Below are positions 8,487-17,392 of a DNA stretch of 32,017 nt, piece after piece. The stretch comes from Bifidobacterium reuteri DSM 23975 (GTDB lineage Bacteria; Actinomycetota; Actinomycetes; Actinomycetales; Bifidobacteriaceae). Below the pieces are notes generated by a model. That model ran no database searches, had not been told where the DNA came from, and saw nothing but the letters and a program-made list of their open reading frames with translations. Position numbers and translations under genes: made by a program. The DNA lies in assembly GCF_000741695.1 (NCBI RefSeq), contig NZ_JGZK01000026.1, positions 6-32,022 on the forward strand. Direction: 5' to 3'. Each line of letters starts with the position of its first letter. Positions within the stretch are counted from its first letter, which is position 1.

Positions 8487-9515
8487 TCAAACTCCTTTGT
8501 TTCCCTTCAGCGAAGTGTATGTTTGCGGACGGCGCTTGCGCCAGTCGTAGATCATGCAGGGCTTGGCCTTCTCTACGACCGGCTCATCAAGTGTGTCGAA
8601 CAGATCCATAGGCTCGATCTCCTTGACAGACGCGTCGCTGGGCGACGTATCGGTGAATCCATCCATCTGCCATAGGTTCCATGCGATGATGTTGGCCGTA
8701 TGCCGAATCTCGCTAAGATCAGGCTCCTTGCCCCATCGCGCCTGCATGTGCTCGGCGAAGGTCTCCAGTACGTTGATGCGAGCGACGAGCAGGTTGTCTC
8801 CTTGATACTCGAACCCGTAGGTGCTTTCGAGTGCGCGATACGCGTATTTGCGCCACATAATGTAGTCTGTAGTGTTTTCCGACACCACGCGCAGCTTGCG
8901 GTCGAGGAATCCGATGCGCGAATCCACGGGCAGTGGCTGACCGGTCACCGTGTCGTAGCGTGAGCAGATGAACGGCGCCTCTCCGCAGGTGATCTCCAAG
9001 CGCAGACAGTCCACGTAGTCACGCCAGTTCAATTCGCCGAACTCCACCGGCGTCGGGGTCGCCGCCCACGTGTGTCCGTCCATGATGGTGAACGCATTGG
9101 GCCGGCCGAACCACTGCTCGTCGATGTCGTCGTTCATCCGGCAGCACAGCCATGAAGGAGTGAACACCTCGGCGTGCGCGCGCGTGCGCGCCGCCTGACT
9201 CTGCGCATCCTTCTCCGTGCGCGGCATGATGAGAGCCGAATGCTCACCGGTGATGCGGTCGATTGTGATCTCGTCGTACATGCCATATCCGGCACCGTAC
9301 TGCTCATACTCACCGTCCGCCCAAATGATGTGGCGCTTTGTCGTCTTGTCCTGCAACAGACTCTCCAGCACCAGCGCCGGATAGCGTTGCAGGAACGTGT
9401 CAATGAAGTCCTTGGTGTTGACGGTCGGCTCGACACTTCCAGTGCCTTCAGGAGCGTCCGTGACATCCTCCTCTCGTAACCGCATAGTCGGTTTGCCCGT
9501 CAGGGTCGTTGGCAT
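8487..9515 (-). CDS. Restriction-modification subunit with methyltransferase motifs X and I but no NPPY
   Basis: This 342-residue protein opens the three-gene minus-strand operon. FTPSW at residues 118-122 resembles motif X, and LEITCGEAPF at 173-182 resembles the AdoMet-binding motif I of N6-adenine methylases. An ANIIAWNLWQMDG segment lies near residue 285. No NPPY, DPPY or SPPY catalytic motif is visible anywhere in it. It resembles proteins often labelled as restriction endonuclease subunit M, though I cannot verify that by search. It stops one base before the NPPY-bearing gene, which implies stoichiometric co-expression. The start at 9515 has AAAGGCGGA upstream; a second in-frame ATG at 9485 lacks a site. 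It could be a specificity or AdoMet-binding subunit. Confidence 0.75.
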   Translation of the reverse strand: MPTTLTGKPTMRLREEDVTDAPEGTGSVEPTVNTKDFIDTFLQRYPALVLESLLQDKTTKRHIIWADGEYEQYGAGYGMYDEITIDRITGEHSALIMPRTEKDAQSQAARTRAHAEVFTPSWLCCRMNDDIDEQWFGRPNAFTIMDGHTWAATPTPVEFGELNWRDYVDCLRLEITCGEAPFICSRYDTVTGQPLPVDSRIGFLDRKLRVVSENTTDYIMWRKYAYRALESTYGFEYQGDNLLVARINVLETFAEHMQARWGKEPDLSEIRHTANIIAWNLWQMDGFTDTSPSDASVKEIEPMDLFDTLDEPVVEKAKPCMIYDWRKRRPQTYTSLKGNKGV

Positions 9516-10008
9516 GCTGGACAGTTCCGCCTTTCAGTTGAACACGGCTCGCCGGGACACGGCTCACCCCTTCGTGCTCGCGTAGCTGAAGTCGCAAGTT
9601 CTCCCAGTATACCTAAAACCGCAAAATTGAGCCTCAGGATTCTGGGCAACAAACTCGGCCTCCGCACCGAGGCTCGGCACTTCAACAAAACCAACTGATG
9701 CAGGCTCTATAAGCGCGAATTGTGGGATGGCATCCGGTCGGAGGGATATAGGCGCAGGATGTGATGGTGGTTGGCGAGCTGTATTCACGCATGCGAAGTG
9801 CCGGATATTGATGTGATAATCGATAGGGTTTCTCACGCTTACGGAGAACCATCGCAGAATGATAGGCCTCAACCACTTGACATTTATCCTGTGTTCAAGT
9901 GTGTGTCCTCGATGCAACAATAATATGGTTAACCCGTTCTTTCGGTGGGCTCGCGCACAAATGGATACGAACCCACCGGTTCCAGACCTTTGGACTGTTA
10001 TTGGAACC
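9516..10008. other. Intergenic stretch without a convincing gene
   Basis: About 490 bases lie between the first gene of the restriction operon and the 3' end of the CodA paralogue. It holds the promoter region of the restriction operon at its left end. Short minus-strand frames (for example 9682-9876) have no recognisable motif and no ribosome binding site. I see no tRNA, repeat or strong terminator; a decayed gene fragment is possible but not demonstrable. Confidence 0.5.
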
Positions 10009-11301
10009 TCACTGAAGCAGTGAGATATCACTGTCAATAGTTGTAGCGCTGGTGAACAGGGTGCGGCCGTCGCGGACGGAGCGCAGGATGCCACAGCGCT
10101 GGTAGACGGCGTCAAATACGTTGGACGCGTCAAGCACGATGAAGTTCGCGGGCATGCCGGCCTCGAGCCCATATTGGTCGTTGAGGTGCATGGTGGTGGC
10201 GCCGTTGATGGTGAGGAACTTCAACGCGTCGTCGATTTCAGGGAAGCTCATCATCTGGGCGAGGTGGAGCACGTAGTCGAGGATGATCATCATGTTGCCG
10301 TTACCGAGCGGGTACCACGGGTCCTGCATGGAATCCTGTCCGAGAGACACATTGATGCCGTTGTCGGTGAGCTCCTTGACTCGGGTGATGCCGCGACGCT
10401 TCGGGAACGTGTCCTGACGCCCCTGCAGGTACAGGTTCTCGGTTGGCGCGCATGCGAAATTGATCTTCGCTGCTTTGAGGAGCTTGGTCAGGTGGAAGAA
10501 GTACGCGTTGTCGGCGGAGCCGAGCGAACAGGTGTGGCTCGCGGTGGTCATCTCGCCGATGCCTTCCGCATATGCGAGGGCGCTGAGCAGTTCCACGAAG
10601 CGGGAGTTCGGGTCGTCGGTCTCGTCGCAGTGCACGTCGATCAGTTTGCCGTATTTCGCGGCGAGTTCGACGACCTTGTGCATGGATTTCTCGCCGAACT
10701 CGCGACAAGTCTCGTAGTGGGGAATGCCGCCCACGCAGTCGGCGCCCATGCGCAGTCCCTCCTCGACAAGGTCCGCGCCGCCCTTGTATGAGTACATGCC
10801 TTCCTGCGGGAAGGAGACGATCTGGATGGTGACGATGTCCTTGAGCTCCTCCTTGAGCTCCAGCAGCGCCTTCAACGAGGTGAGGTTCGGTTCGGTGACG
10901 TCCGCGTGAGAACGGATGTACTGGACACCGTGGTGCACCTCCATAGCGACAGCCTTGCGTGCGCGCGACTTGATTTCGTCGACAGTCAGATCGGACTTGG
11001 TCTCGCTCCAGCGTTGGATGCCCTCGAACAGAGTTCCAGTCTCGTTCATAGCACCGGGTTTGCGAGCGGTGAACACATAGTCGAGATGCAGGTGCGTGTC
11101 GCAAAAAGGCGAGCTGACCAGCTTGCCCTTCAGGTCCACGATCTCAATCGCATCCACGTCGTAGCCCTGCGCGGGCAGGCTCTGTGCGAGCCCTTCCTCG
11201 ATGGCGACGAACCTTCCGTTTTCGACGAGCAGGTCGCGGGGGCCTTCTTCCCCCGCAATTTGTGCGTTGATGAAGAGCGTGGTCGCCTGTGCCGATGCCA
11301 T
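10009..11301 (-). CDS. CodA-like amidohydrolase (cytosine deaminase paralogue with Asp to Ser at the substrate site)
   Basis: This is a 430-residue metal-dependent deaminase of the cytosine deaminase family, full length compared with E. coli CodA (427). Metal and catalytic residues are present: H70 and H72 (THLHLD), Q166 (FPQEG), H224 and E227 (VHCDET), H256 (TASHT) and D323. At the position of E. coli Asp314, which contacts the pyrimidine, this protein has Ser324 (GQDSMQDPW), whereas the second CodA at 16.1 kb keeps the Asp-Asp pair. A different substrate, such as another aminated pyrimidine or related ring, is therefore likely. An AAAGGACGG site supports the start. It lies 60 bases downstream of, and is probably co-transcribed with, the ATZ/TRZ-like amidohydrolase. 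Confidence 0.9.
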   Translation of the reverse strand: MASAQATTLFINAQIAGEEGPRDLLVENGRFVAIEEGLAQSLPAQGYDVDAIEIVDLKGKLVSSPFCDTHLHLDYVFTARKPGAMNETGTLFEGIQRWSETKSDLTVDEIKSRARKAVAMEVHHGVQYIRSHADVTEPNLTSLKALLELKEELKDIVTIQIVSFPQEGMYSYKGGADLVEEGLRMGADCVGGIPHYETCREFGEKSMHKVVELAAKYGKLIDVHCDETDDPNSRFVELLSALAYAEGIGEMTTASHTCSLGSADNAYFFHLTKLLKAAKINFACAPTENLYLQGRQDTFPKRRGITRVKELTDNGINVSLGQDSMQDPWYPLGNGNMMIILDYVLHLAQMMSFPEIDDALKFLTINGATTMHLNDQYGLEAGMPANFIVLDASNVFDAVYQRCGILRSVRDGRTLFTSATTIDSDISLLQ

Positions 11302-11361
11302 GATTGCCGTCCTTTGTTCTTGTGGTGTTAGTCGGGATGGGTGAATGAGACTGGTTCAGAA

Positions 11362-12711
11362 TCAGTCGCGAATGGGTTCCAACAGTTGGGACATGGCTGC
11401 GTCTCGTCTGCGCATCCAGTCTTCTCCTTGCCGTTGTGCATTTTGGAGAATGTCGTCTTCGTCAGCGGTGAGTAAATGGCCGTCTTGGACAAGTACTTGG
11501 CCGTCGACCATGACGGTGTCAACGAAATTTCCCTGCATGGCGAATACGAGCGCCCAGATGAGATTGGTGTCATCTTTCTTGTTCCAGCAAATGGGGCGCA
11601 GGCTTGGATGATTGAGGTTGATGGTGATGAGGTCTGCTTTCTTCCCGGCCTCGATCGAACCGATTGTATGCTCCATTCCGAGCGTGCGTGCTCCGTTGAT
11701 CGTGGCCATGCGCAACATAGTTTTCGCATCGAACGCTTTCGCGTCCATGTACCGAACCTTCTGCATGAGAGACGCGAACTTCATTTCCTGGAACAGGTCC
11801 ATGCTGTTGTTGTCGATGGGGCCGTCGCTACCGAGAGATACATTGACGCCCGCTTCCATCATGTCCCTTACCGGTGCTGTTCCGCATCCGAGTTTCGCCG
11901 CAGATATGGGGCAATGACAGATGCTTGCGCCCGATTCAGCTATGAGGTCCATGTCACTGCGGGAGATCGGAACGCAGTGACCGAGGGACAAGTAGTCGCC
12001 GAGGAAACCACGATGGTGCAGCAGTTCGATGATGGACATCCCGAACCGTTTGCGGGAGGTCTCCTCCTCTTCGGGATGCTCAGGTCCATGAGTATGGATG
12101 CGCACCCCATAACGTTCGTGCATGTCAAGCGCCCTAGCGTACATTCTCTCGCTGGAATAGAATACATCTTCGATGCCCGCCTCAATCTGCACACGTCCGT
12201 TGAATGCACCGTGCCAATCACGAATCAGCTGTTCGTTGCTCTCGGAGGTTTCGAAAAAGTCATAGGGCGGCACGTCGGCGGCATAGGGAGCAAGAAACAC
12301 GCGCAGGCCCATCTCTCCAGCGACCTGGGCCGCCTGGTCCATGTGACGATGCATGTCCTGTACGGTCGTCGTCCCGTTGAGCAGGCATTCGAGGTATCCG
12401 AGGCGGTATGCCTGACGAGCATCGGACGGAGTACACGTGCGATGCTCAAGATCATATACAGGTAGCCAGTCGACCAAGTCAAGGTTCTCGTCCACTCCAC
12501 GAATCAGCGAGGAGTGATTATGCGTATCGATGAGACCGGGCATGAGAACGTGACCGGTGCAGTCGACGATCTGAGAGCCCCGCGGAATCGGAATACTGTC
12601 ATAAGATCCCACTGCAGCGATGCGGTCACCGTCGACAAGCACAGTTCCATCAGGAATGATTGTGTCATTATCGTCGATGGTGAATACGATGGCATGAACC
12701 AACGCTTTCAT
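11362..12711 (-). CDS. ATZ/TRZ-type amidohydrolase (aminated heterocycle or nucleoside deaminase)
   Basis: The 449-residue protein belongs to the amidohydrolase subgroup containing guanine deaminase, S-adenosylhomocysteine/methylthioadenosine deaminase and s-triazine hydrolases. From the chosen start, metal-site residues are H64 and H66 (THNH), H208 with E211 (HTHGPE), H245 (GHCV) and D296 (SDGP). The start at 12711 is fixed by AGGAGG at 12719-12724, seven bases upstream; an earlier in-frame start would lie before that site. It is the first gene of a minus-strand pair with the CodA paralogue and diverges from a PucR regulator, so both are likely controlled by it. The exact substrate cannot be told from the sequence. 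Confidence 0.9.
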   Translation of the reverse strand: MKALVHAIVFTIDDNDTIIPDGTVLVDGDRIAAVGSYDSIPIPRGSQIVDCTGHVLMPGLIDTHNHSSLIRGVDENLDLVDWLPVYDLEHRTCTPSDARQAYRLGYLECLLNGTTTVQDMHRHMDQAAQVAGEMGLRVFLAPYAADVPPYDFFETSESNEQLIRDWHGAFNGRVQIEAGIEDVFYSSERMYARALDMHERYGVRIHTHGPEHPEEEETSRKRFGMSIIELLHHRGFLGDYLSLGHCVPISRSDMDLIAESGASICHCPISAAKLGCGTAPVRDMMEAGVNVSLGSDGPIDNNSMDLFQEMKFASLMQKVRYMDAKAFDAKTMLRMATINGARTLGMEHTIGSIEAGKKADLITINLNHPSLRPICWNKKDDTNLIWALVFAMQGNFVDTVMVDGQVLVQDGHLLTADEDDILQNAQRQGEDWMRRRDAAMSQLLEPIRD

Positions 12712-12761
12712 GACATTGCCTCCTAGTGATGACCGTACGTTTGATTTGGCTGTTAGTATCG

Positions 12762-12775
12762 GCAACAGTAGTTGC
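12762..12775. promoter_or_regulatory. Small inverted repeat in the divergent PucR/amidohydrolase intergenic region
   Basis: GCAAC-AGTA-GTTGC (5-bp arms) lies in the 116-base gap between the divergent amidohydrolase and PucR-type genes. It is the clearest dyad there and could be an operator for the regulator. It is short enough to be chance. Confidence 0.3.
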
Positions 12776-12827
12776 GGCCATGTTAAGAAGATGACGTGCC
12801 GATTGTTGTTGGATTGGACGTTTTGTC

Positions 12828-14342
12828 ATGTCTGTTACCATGTGGGATGTGTTCGATGACCCGGTGTTCCGCCAGTGCGAGCCGTTGATCGCTGCTGGCC
12901 GGTCTGGGATGGACTGCGCGGTCCGTTGGGCGTATACGGAGGAACGGTATGATGTGACGCGGTTCTTGTCCGGCGGGGAACTTCTCATCATCGAAGGCAG
13001 TGCGCTGGCTGTGTTGGATGACGAAGCCCTGAGAGGATATGTGGACGCACTTGCGGAGGCCAAGGTGAGCGGACTGGCTATAGAGCTTGTGGACTATTTC
13101 AAAGAGGTGCCGACAGTGCTGGCGAGCGAGGCGGACGCAAGAGAACTGCCTGTCATCGGGCTGCGCCGTCGTGCGCCTTTCGTGATGCTCTGCCAGCAGA
13201 TCAACACGCGGATTGTGCGCGAGCAGATGCTATCCACCATCGAGTTGGACACTTTGTCCACCACGTTGCGGCGTGGTCTGTCAAACGCCACATCTGCAAA
13301 GGCGGTGGCCGATGTGCTGTTCCGCGTGCTTGGTGAACCGGTCGTCATCTTCAACACGGAATGCGAGCCAATAGCCTCGACCGGAATGGAGGACGAATCA
13401 GCTGACTCATGGAAAGACCAATCATTCCTGATGATCCCAGCATTTTCTTCCGGGTCGCCAGTGGCCACTGTCGGCATATCGCAACAATTCAGCGTCATCG
13501 ACACTCCTGTGCGCAACATCATCCGTACGGAGCTCAACAGATGTCTGCCATCCTTCATCCCGCAGAGCATCGAGTTCAAAATCCGCATGAAGCTGCTCGC
13601 TGGCGCGCGTGACGGCGTGTGTGCGAGGAACGCGGAAATCGCGGACGGCGAGGAGATGATGAACGCGCTTGGGTTCCTGAAAAGCTCACTGTGCTTTGTG
13701 TTTGCGATCGTGTTTTCTGCGCCAGGTATGCGCGTCCCCCGGTTCGCCGAGCGATTGCGCGCGGCGAACCGGAACGACGATGGGCGCGCCGACACGCTCT
13801 TCCTCATGGAAGGGAACGCGATATACGGATGCTTTCTATCTGACGACGCATACACGCACAGCGCGGGGTTCAACGAGCGATGCCGGACCCTGCTGGCCAC
13901 GTTCCCATCACCGGACGTGTGGGTCGTGGCCGGGGTGTCAACGACGGGAGCCTCTGGCCTGCTCAACGGGATGGCGGCATTGCGTCACATGGTCGCAGCT
14001 GGTCGGCCTAACTGGGGACACATCACACCGTTGAACGACGGAGTGTACGAGCGCATGCTCGACATGGAACGCACCAGAGACGCCGTGGACATGTTCATTG
14101 GGCAGATTGCGGGACGACTGCTGCCGAACGATGCGACGCTTGTGGACACGCTGCGCGTACTTGCTGAAAGTAACGGGTCGAAGACAGAGGCGTGCGTCCG
14201 TCTCGGCGTCAAACGGCAAACTCTCTATAACCGCCTTGACAAAGTGACGGAACTCACTGGCATCGAGCAGAGGGACCATAAGGCTTGGAATTCCTTGCTT
14301 ACAGTCGCCCGTCTCATCGCTACCAGGCGCAATTGCGAATGA
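12828..14342 (+). CDS. PucR-family transcriptional regulator
   Basis: The 504-residue protein has the PucR layout. The N-terminal sensing domain (residues 1-115) contains the typical MWDVFDDPVF...AVRWAY...FLSGGELLI pattern. A long central region follows, and the C-terminal PucR helix-turn-helix (about residues 440-490) reads LVDTLRVLAESNGSKTEACVRLG...RQTLYNRL. PucR proteins control purine and nucleobase catabolism genes. This one sits divergent from two amidohydrolases and just upstream of an NCS1 permease and codA, so it very probably regulates the whole locus in response to a nucleobase or its breakdown product. The start at ATG 12828 has only a weak purine-rich site upstream; ATG 12840 (MWDVF) is an alternative. 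Confidence 0.9.
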   Translation: MSVTMWDVFDDPVFRQCEPLIAAGRSGMDCAVRWAYTEERYDVTRFLSGGELLIIEGSALAVLDDEALRGYVDALAEAKVSGLAIELVDYFKEVPTVLASEADARELPVIGLRRRAPFVMLCQQINTRIVREQMLSTIELDTLSTTLRRGLSNATSAKAVADVLFRVLGEPVVIFNTECEPIASTGMEDESADSWKDQSFLMIPAFSSGSPVATVGISQQFSVIDTPVRNIIRTELNRCLPSFIPQSIEFKIRMKLLAGARDGVCARNAEIADGEEMMNALGFLKSSLCFVFAIVFSAPGMRVPRFAERLRAANRNDDGRADTLFLMEGNAIYGCFLSDDAYTHSAGFNERCRTLLATFPSPDVWVVAGVSTTGASGLLNGMAALRHMVAAGRPNWGHITPLNDGVYERMLDMERTRDAVDMFIGQIAGRLLPNDATLVDTLRVLAESNGSKTEACVRLGVKRQTLYNRLDKVTELTGIEQRDHKAWNSLLTVARLIATRRNCE

Positions 14343-14462
14343 GATGTACTAGACGAAACGTCAAACAGATTCACTGTTCAGGTTAACAATCGCTTCACTA
14401 TGGCGAAAATCCCGGGGAGGATGGTGGACGTCATCGACTATTCGATTGGAAAGGTGACGACC

Positions 14463-15950
14463 ATGAGCAGTGCAGTCGCGACAAGAAAAATAGGTGCAGT
14501 TCCCATGGACGCGACGCGTCGGCCCGCGCCCGCCGCGAACGATGGGGAAAACTGCGAGGACTTCCTCCAAGCGGTTCCACAGTCGGCTAAGACCAAGAGC
14601 CTGTGGGGCCAGTTTTGGACATGGTTCGGCGCGAATGTCGCGCCAATTAACTGGCTGCTCGGCGCGCTCGGCGTGCAGATGGGGCTAGGCCTGTGGGAAA
14701 CGTTCGCCGTGATCCTAATCGGCAATCTCATCGGTATGTCCGTGTTCGGCTTCATGGTCCTGCTCGGACAACGCACCGGACTGACAGCCATGTTGCTCGG
14801 TCGTCGCGTGTTTGGCCGGTACGGTAACTACCTGCCGTCCGCCATTCAAGCAGTCGTCGTAATCGGCTGGTGCGCAATCAATACATGGGTCGTACTCGAC
14901 TTGGTGACTGCCCTGCTCATGAAGGTCGGTCTCGTCGACTCCATCGAAGGCCACTTCGCCTTAAAGGCAGGCATCGGCGCGTTCGTCATGCTCGTGCAGG
15001 TCATCGTCTCCCTGTTCGGATACAAGGCGATTTCAACGTTCGAGAAGTGGACCGTACCACCCACCGTTGCAATCCTCGTGGCTATGACCATCGCCGCATG
15101 GGGCTTCATGGGCATCGACTGGAACTATGCAGGCACGCTATCTGGCACCGGCGTCGACAAGATAGCCGCTATCTCTTCTGTTATGACCGCCATCGGCATC
15201 GGCTGGGGTTTCACTTGGCTGACTTACGCGTGCGACTACTCCCGTTTCGTTAGCACAGACGTACCTAAGAAGCGACTGTTCGCCGCGAGCTCCATCGGTC
15301 AGCTCATCCCCGTCGTATGGCTCGGCCTACTCGGCGCGACACTCGCCACCAAATCCGGCAGCATCGACCCCGGCCAGCTCATCGTCGACAACTTCGGTGC
15401 ACTCGCAATCCCAGTGCTACTGCTCGTCCTGCATGGCCCGATTGCCACGAACATCCTCAACATCTACAGCTTCACCCTGTCCGTCCAATGTCTCGACATC
15501 AAGGTCAACCGTCGTGTGCTCAACGTGTTTGTCGGCGTGTTCGCTTGGTTCGGCGTGTGCTTGTTCCTTAGCCTCAACGACATCGGAAACACGCTAGACG
15601 GATGGCTGTCCGCCGTAGCTGGCTGGACTGCCGTGTGGGCAGGCATCATGTTCGTCCACTTCTTCGTAATCGAACGCAGGCGCGACGACTTCACCTCCGT
15701 GCTCGGCAAGGCCGGCACCGATGGCATGCCTGTCATCGGTTGGCAGTCCATCATCGCATTCTTCGCTGGTTTGTTCATGAACTGGATGTTTGCCTACGGC
15801 AGCCTCCTACAGGGACCCGCAGCGACGGCCATGGGCGGTGTGGACCTCTCCTGGCTGTTCGGCATCCTCACCTCCGCTGGCATCTATTATCTGCTTGCTA
15901 AAAGCACCAACCTCACCAAATCGAACGCCGTAACGCAGGCAACTGCCTGA
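14463..15950 (+). CDS. codB: NCS1-family nucleobase permease (CodB-like)
   Basis: This is an integral membrane transporter of about 495 residues with roughly 12 hydrophobic segments. It belongs to the cytosine/purines/uracil/thiamine/allantoin permease family; the GANVAPINWLLGALG segment near residue 50 is typical of the first helices. It should import cytosine or a related base for the neighbouring deaminases. The start at 14463 is preferred because GGAAAGGTGA lies at 14448-14457; in-frame ATGs at 14400 and 14421 have poor sites. It follows the PucR gene by 120 bases and precedes codA, from which it is separated by a hairpin that may set relative expression. The codB name rests on the codA linkage and family, not proven substrate. 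Confidence 0.85.
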   Translation: MSSAVATRKIGAVPMDATRRPAPAANDGENCEDFLQAVPQSAKTKSLWGQFWTWFGANVAPINWLLGALGVQMGLGLWETFAVILIGNLIGMSVFGFMVLLGQRTGLTAMLLGRRVFGRYGNYLPSAIQAVVVIGWCAINTWVVLDLVTALLMKVGLVDSIEGHFALKAGIGAFVMLVQVIVSLFGYKAISTFEKWTVPPTVAILVAMTIAAWGFMGIDWNYAGTLSGTGVDKIAAISSVMTAIGIGWGFTWLTYACDYSRFVSTDVPKKRLFAASSIGQLIPVVWLGLLGATLATKSGSIDPGQLIVDNFGALAIPVLLLVLHGPIATNILNIYSFTLSVQCLDIKVNRRVLNVFVGVFAWFGVCLFLSLNDIGNTLDGWLSAVAGWTAVWAGIMFVHFFVIERRRDDFTSVLGKAGTDGMPVIGWQSIIAFFAGLFMNWMFAYGSLLQGPAATAMGGVDLSWLFGILTSAGIYYLLAKSTNLTKSNAVTQATA

Positions 15951-15986
15951 CATATCTGGCCGACCGATACACATATCCGTCCGAAT

Positions 15987-16026
15987 AGGAAGTGGGACAC
16001 CCCACATAATGGTTGTCCCACTTCCT
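15987..16026 (+). terminator. 13-bp hairpin between permease and codA
   Basis: AGGAAGTGGGACA at 15987-15999 pairs perfectly with TGTCCCACTTCCT at 16014-16026, with a 14-base loop. No T-run follows. It could be an attenuator or partial terminator between the permease and deaminase genes, or a message-stabilising structure. Confidence 0.55.
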
Positions 16027-16115
16027 CATGAATAACAGACCGGCTTCTAGCGATAAGAGTCACAATGGAACATCCATTTGCGGTGTTCCGACCAAGACCC
16101 GCAGAAAGGCCCTCC

Positions 16116-17369
16116 ATGACCGAAGCATCCATGATCATCCACAACGTCCACATAGAGAATTCGACCGAGACCATGGACATCCGAGTCACAGACGGCCGTA
16201 TCGGAGAGATTGGTGCCTGTCTCCCCGTACACGCGGGCGACATGACCGTCGATGGACATAGCGGCGTCGCCATCCCCCCATTTGTCGACCCACATGTCCA
16301 CCTCGACGCAGCCCTGACTGCTGGCGAACCGGAATGGAATGAGACCGGCACACTGTTCGACGGAATCCGCATCTGGTCTGAACGTAAGAAGACCCTCAGC
16401 AGGCAAGACGTGAAGGACCGCGCCGTTCACACCCTGCGAATGATGGCCTCTCATGGAATCCAATACGTGCGCACACACGTGGACGTCACCGACTCCAATC
16501 TCGTCGCACTCGACGCCATGCTTGAGGTGCGCGAGCAGGTCTCTCCGTTCATCACACTGCAGATTGTCGCCTTCCCGCAGGAGGGTATCCTCTCATACCC
16601 GGACGGCAGACAGCTGATGGAACGTGCCGTCGATGCAGGTGCTGACGTGGTCGGCGGCATCCCTCACTTTGAGTTCAACAGAGACTACGGCGTCGAATCT
16701 CTGAAGTTCCTCGTTGACCTCGCCGCACGCAACGGACGGCTCGTAGACGTGCATTGTGATGAGATTGACGACCCCGCCTCCCGCAACCTTGAGGTGCTCG
16801 CCACACTCGCTTTGGAGACCGGGCTAGGCGCGAGGGTCACCGCCAGCCACACCACCGCCATGGGCTCCTACAATGACGCGTATGCGTACAAGCTTTTCCG
16901 TCTCCTGAGAATGTCAGGTATCAACTTCGTATCCAATCCACTCGTCAACATGCATCTCGGCGGCCGTTTCGATACTTACCCGAAACGCCGCGGCCTCACA
17001 CGAGTCAAAGAACTCGACGAGGCCGGCATCAACGTCGCGTTCGGCGAGGATGACATTCGCGATCCATGGAGCCCGCTCGGCGCAGGCAACATGCTCGACG
17101 CCGTACACATGGGCGTCTACGCAGCCCAACTCATGGGGTACCAGCAAATCATGGACTCCTACAAGTATGTGACCATCAATGGCGCCCGCACCCTGAACAT
17201 TCCCGAAACCGACTACGGCATCGCCGTAGGCAAACCCGCCAGCCTCGTCATCCTCGACGCGCCCGACTTTTACCAGGCGCTCAACGAACATGCTGAAATC
17301 CTCTATAACATCCGAAACGGCCGCATCATCGCCGAAACAACACCACGCGCCACCCGTCTGCACATATAA
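16116..17369 (+). CDS. codA: Cytosine deaminase CodA
   Basis: This enzyme hydrolyses cytosine to uracil and ammonia in the cytoplasm, feeding pyrimidine salvage. Across its length it closely resembles E. coli CodA, and all active-site residues are visible: H60 and H62 (DPHVHLD), Q155 (FPQEG), H213 and E216 (VHCDEIDD), H245 (TASHTTAMGSYN) and the D312-D313 pair (FGEDDIRDPW). The start at 16116 is preferred over 16065 because AGAAAGG lies six bases upstream and the resulting 417 residues begin where CodA proteins begin. It lies downstream of the CodB-like permease, the classical codBA order, and probably responds to the PucR-type regulator. Confidence 0.95.
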   Translation: MTEASMIIHNVHIENSTETMDIRVTDGRIGEIGACLPVHAGDMTVDGHSGVAIPPFVDPHVHLDAALTAGEPEWNETGTLFDGIRIWSERKKTLSRQDVKDRAVHTLRMMASHGIQYVRTHVDVTDSNLVALDAMLEVREQVSPFITLQIVAFPQEGILSYPDGRQLMERAVDAGADVVGGIPHFEFNRDYGVESLKFLVDLAARNGRLVDVHCDEIDDPASRNLEVLATLALETGLGARVTASHTTAMGSYNDAYAYKLFRLLRMSGINFVSNPLVNMHLGGRFDTYPKRRGLTRVKELDEAGINVAFGEDDIRDPWSPLGAGNMLDAVHMGVYAAQLMGYQQIMDSYKYVTINGARTLNIPETDYGIAVGKPASLVILDAPDFYQALNEHAEILYNIRNGRIIAETTPRATRLHI

Positions 17370-17392
17370 GCGCCGATACTACGACAGCTGAG

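Noticed and set aside
9564..10172. Minus-strand 202-codon frame overlapping the CodA paralogue's 3' end
   Set aside because: It overlaps a well-supported gene out of frame, and the non-overlapping part lacks a start, site or motif. A relic is possible but not supportable.
11476..12465. Plus-strand 329-codon frame
   Set aside because: It is antisense to the ATZ/TRZ-like amidohydrolase, which has all its metal ligands in the other strand.
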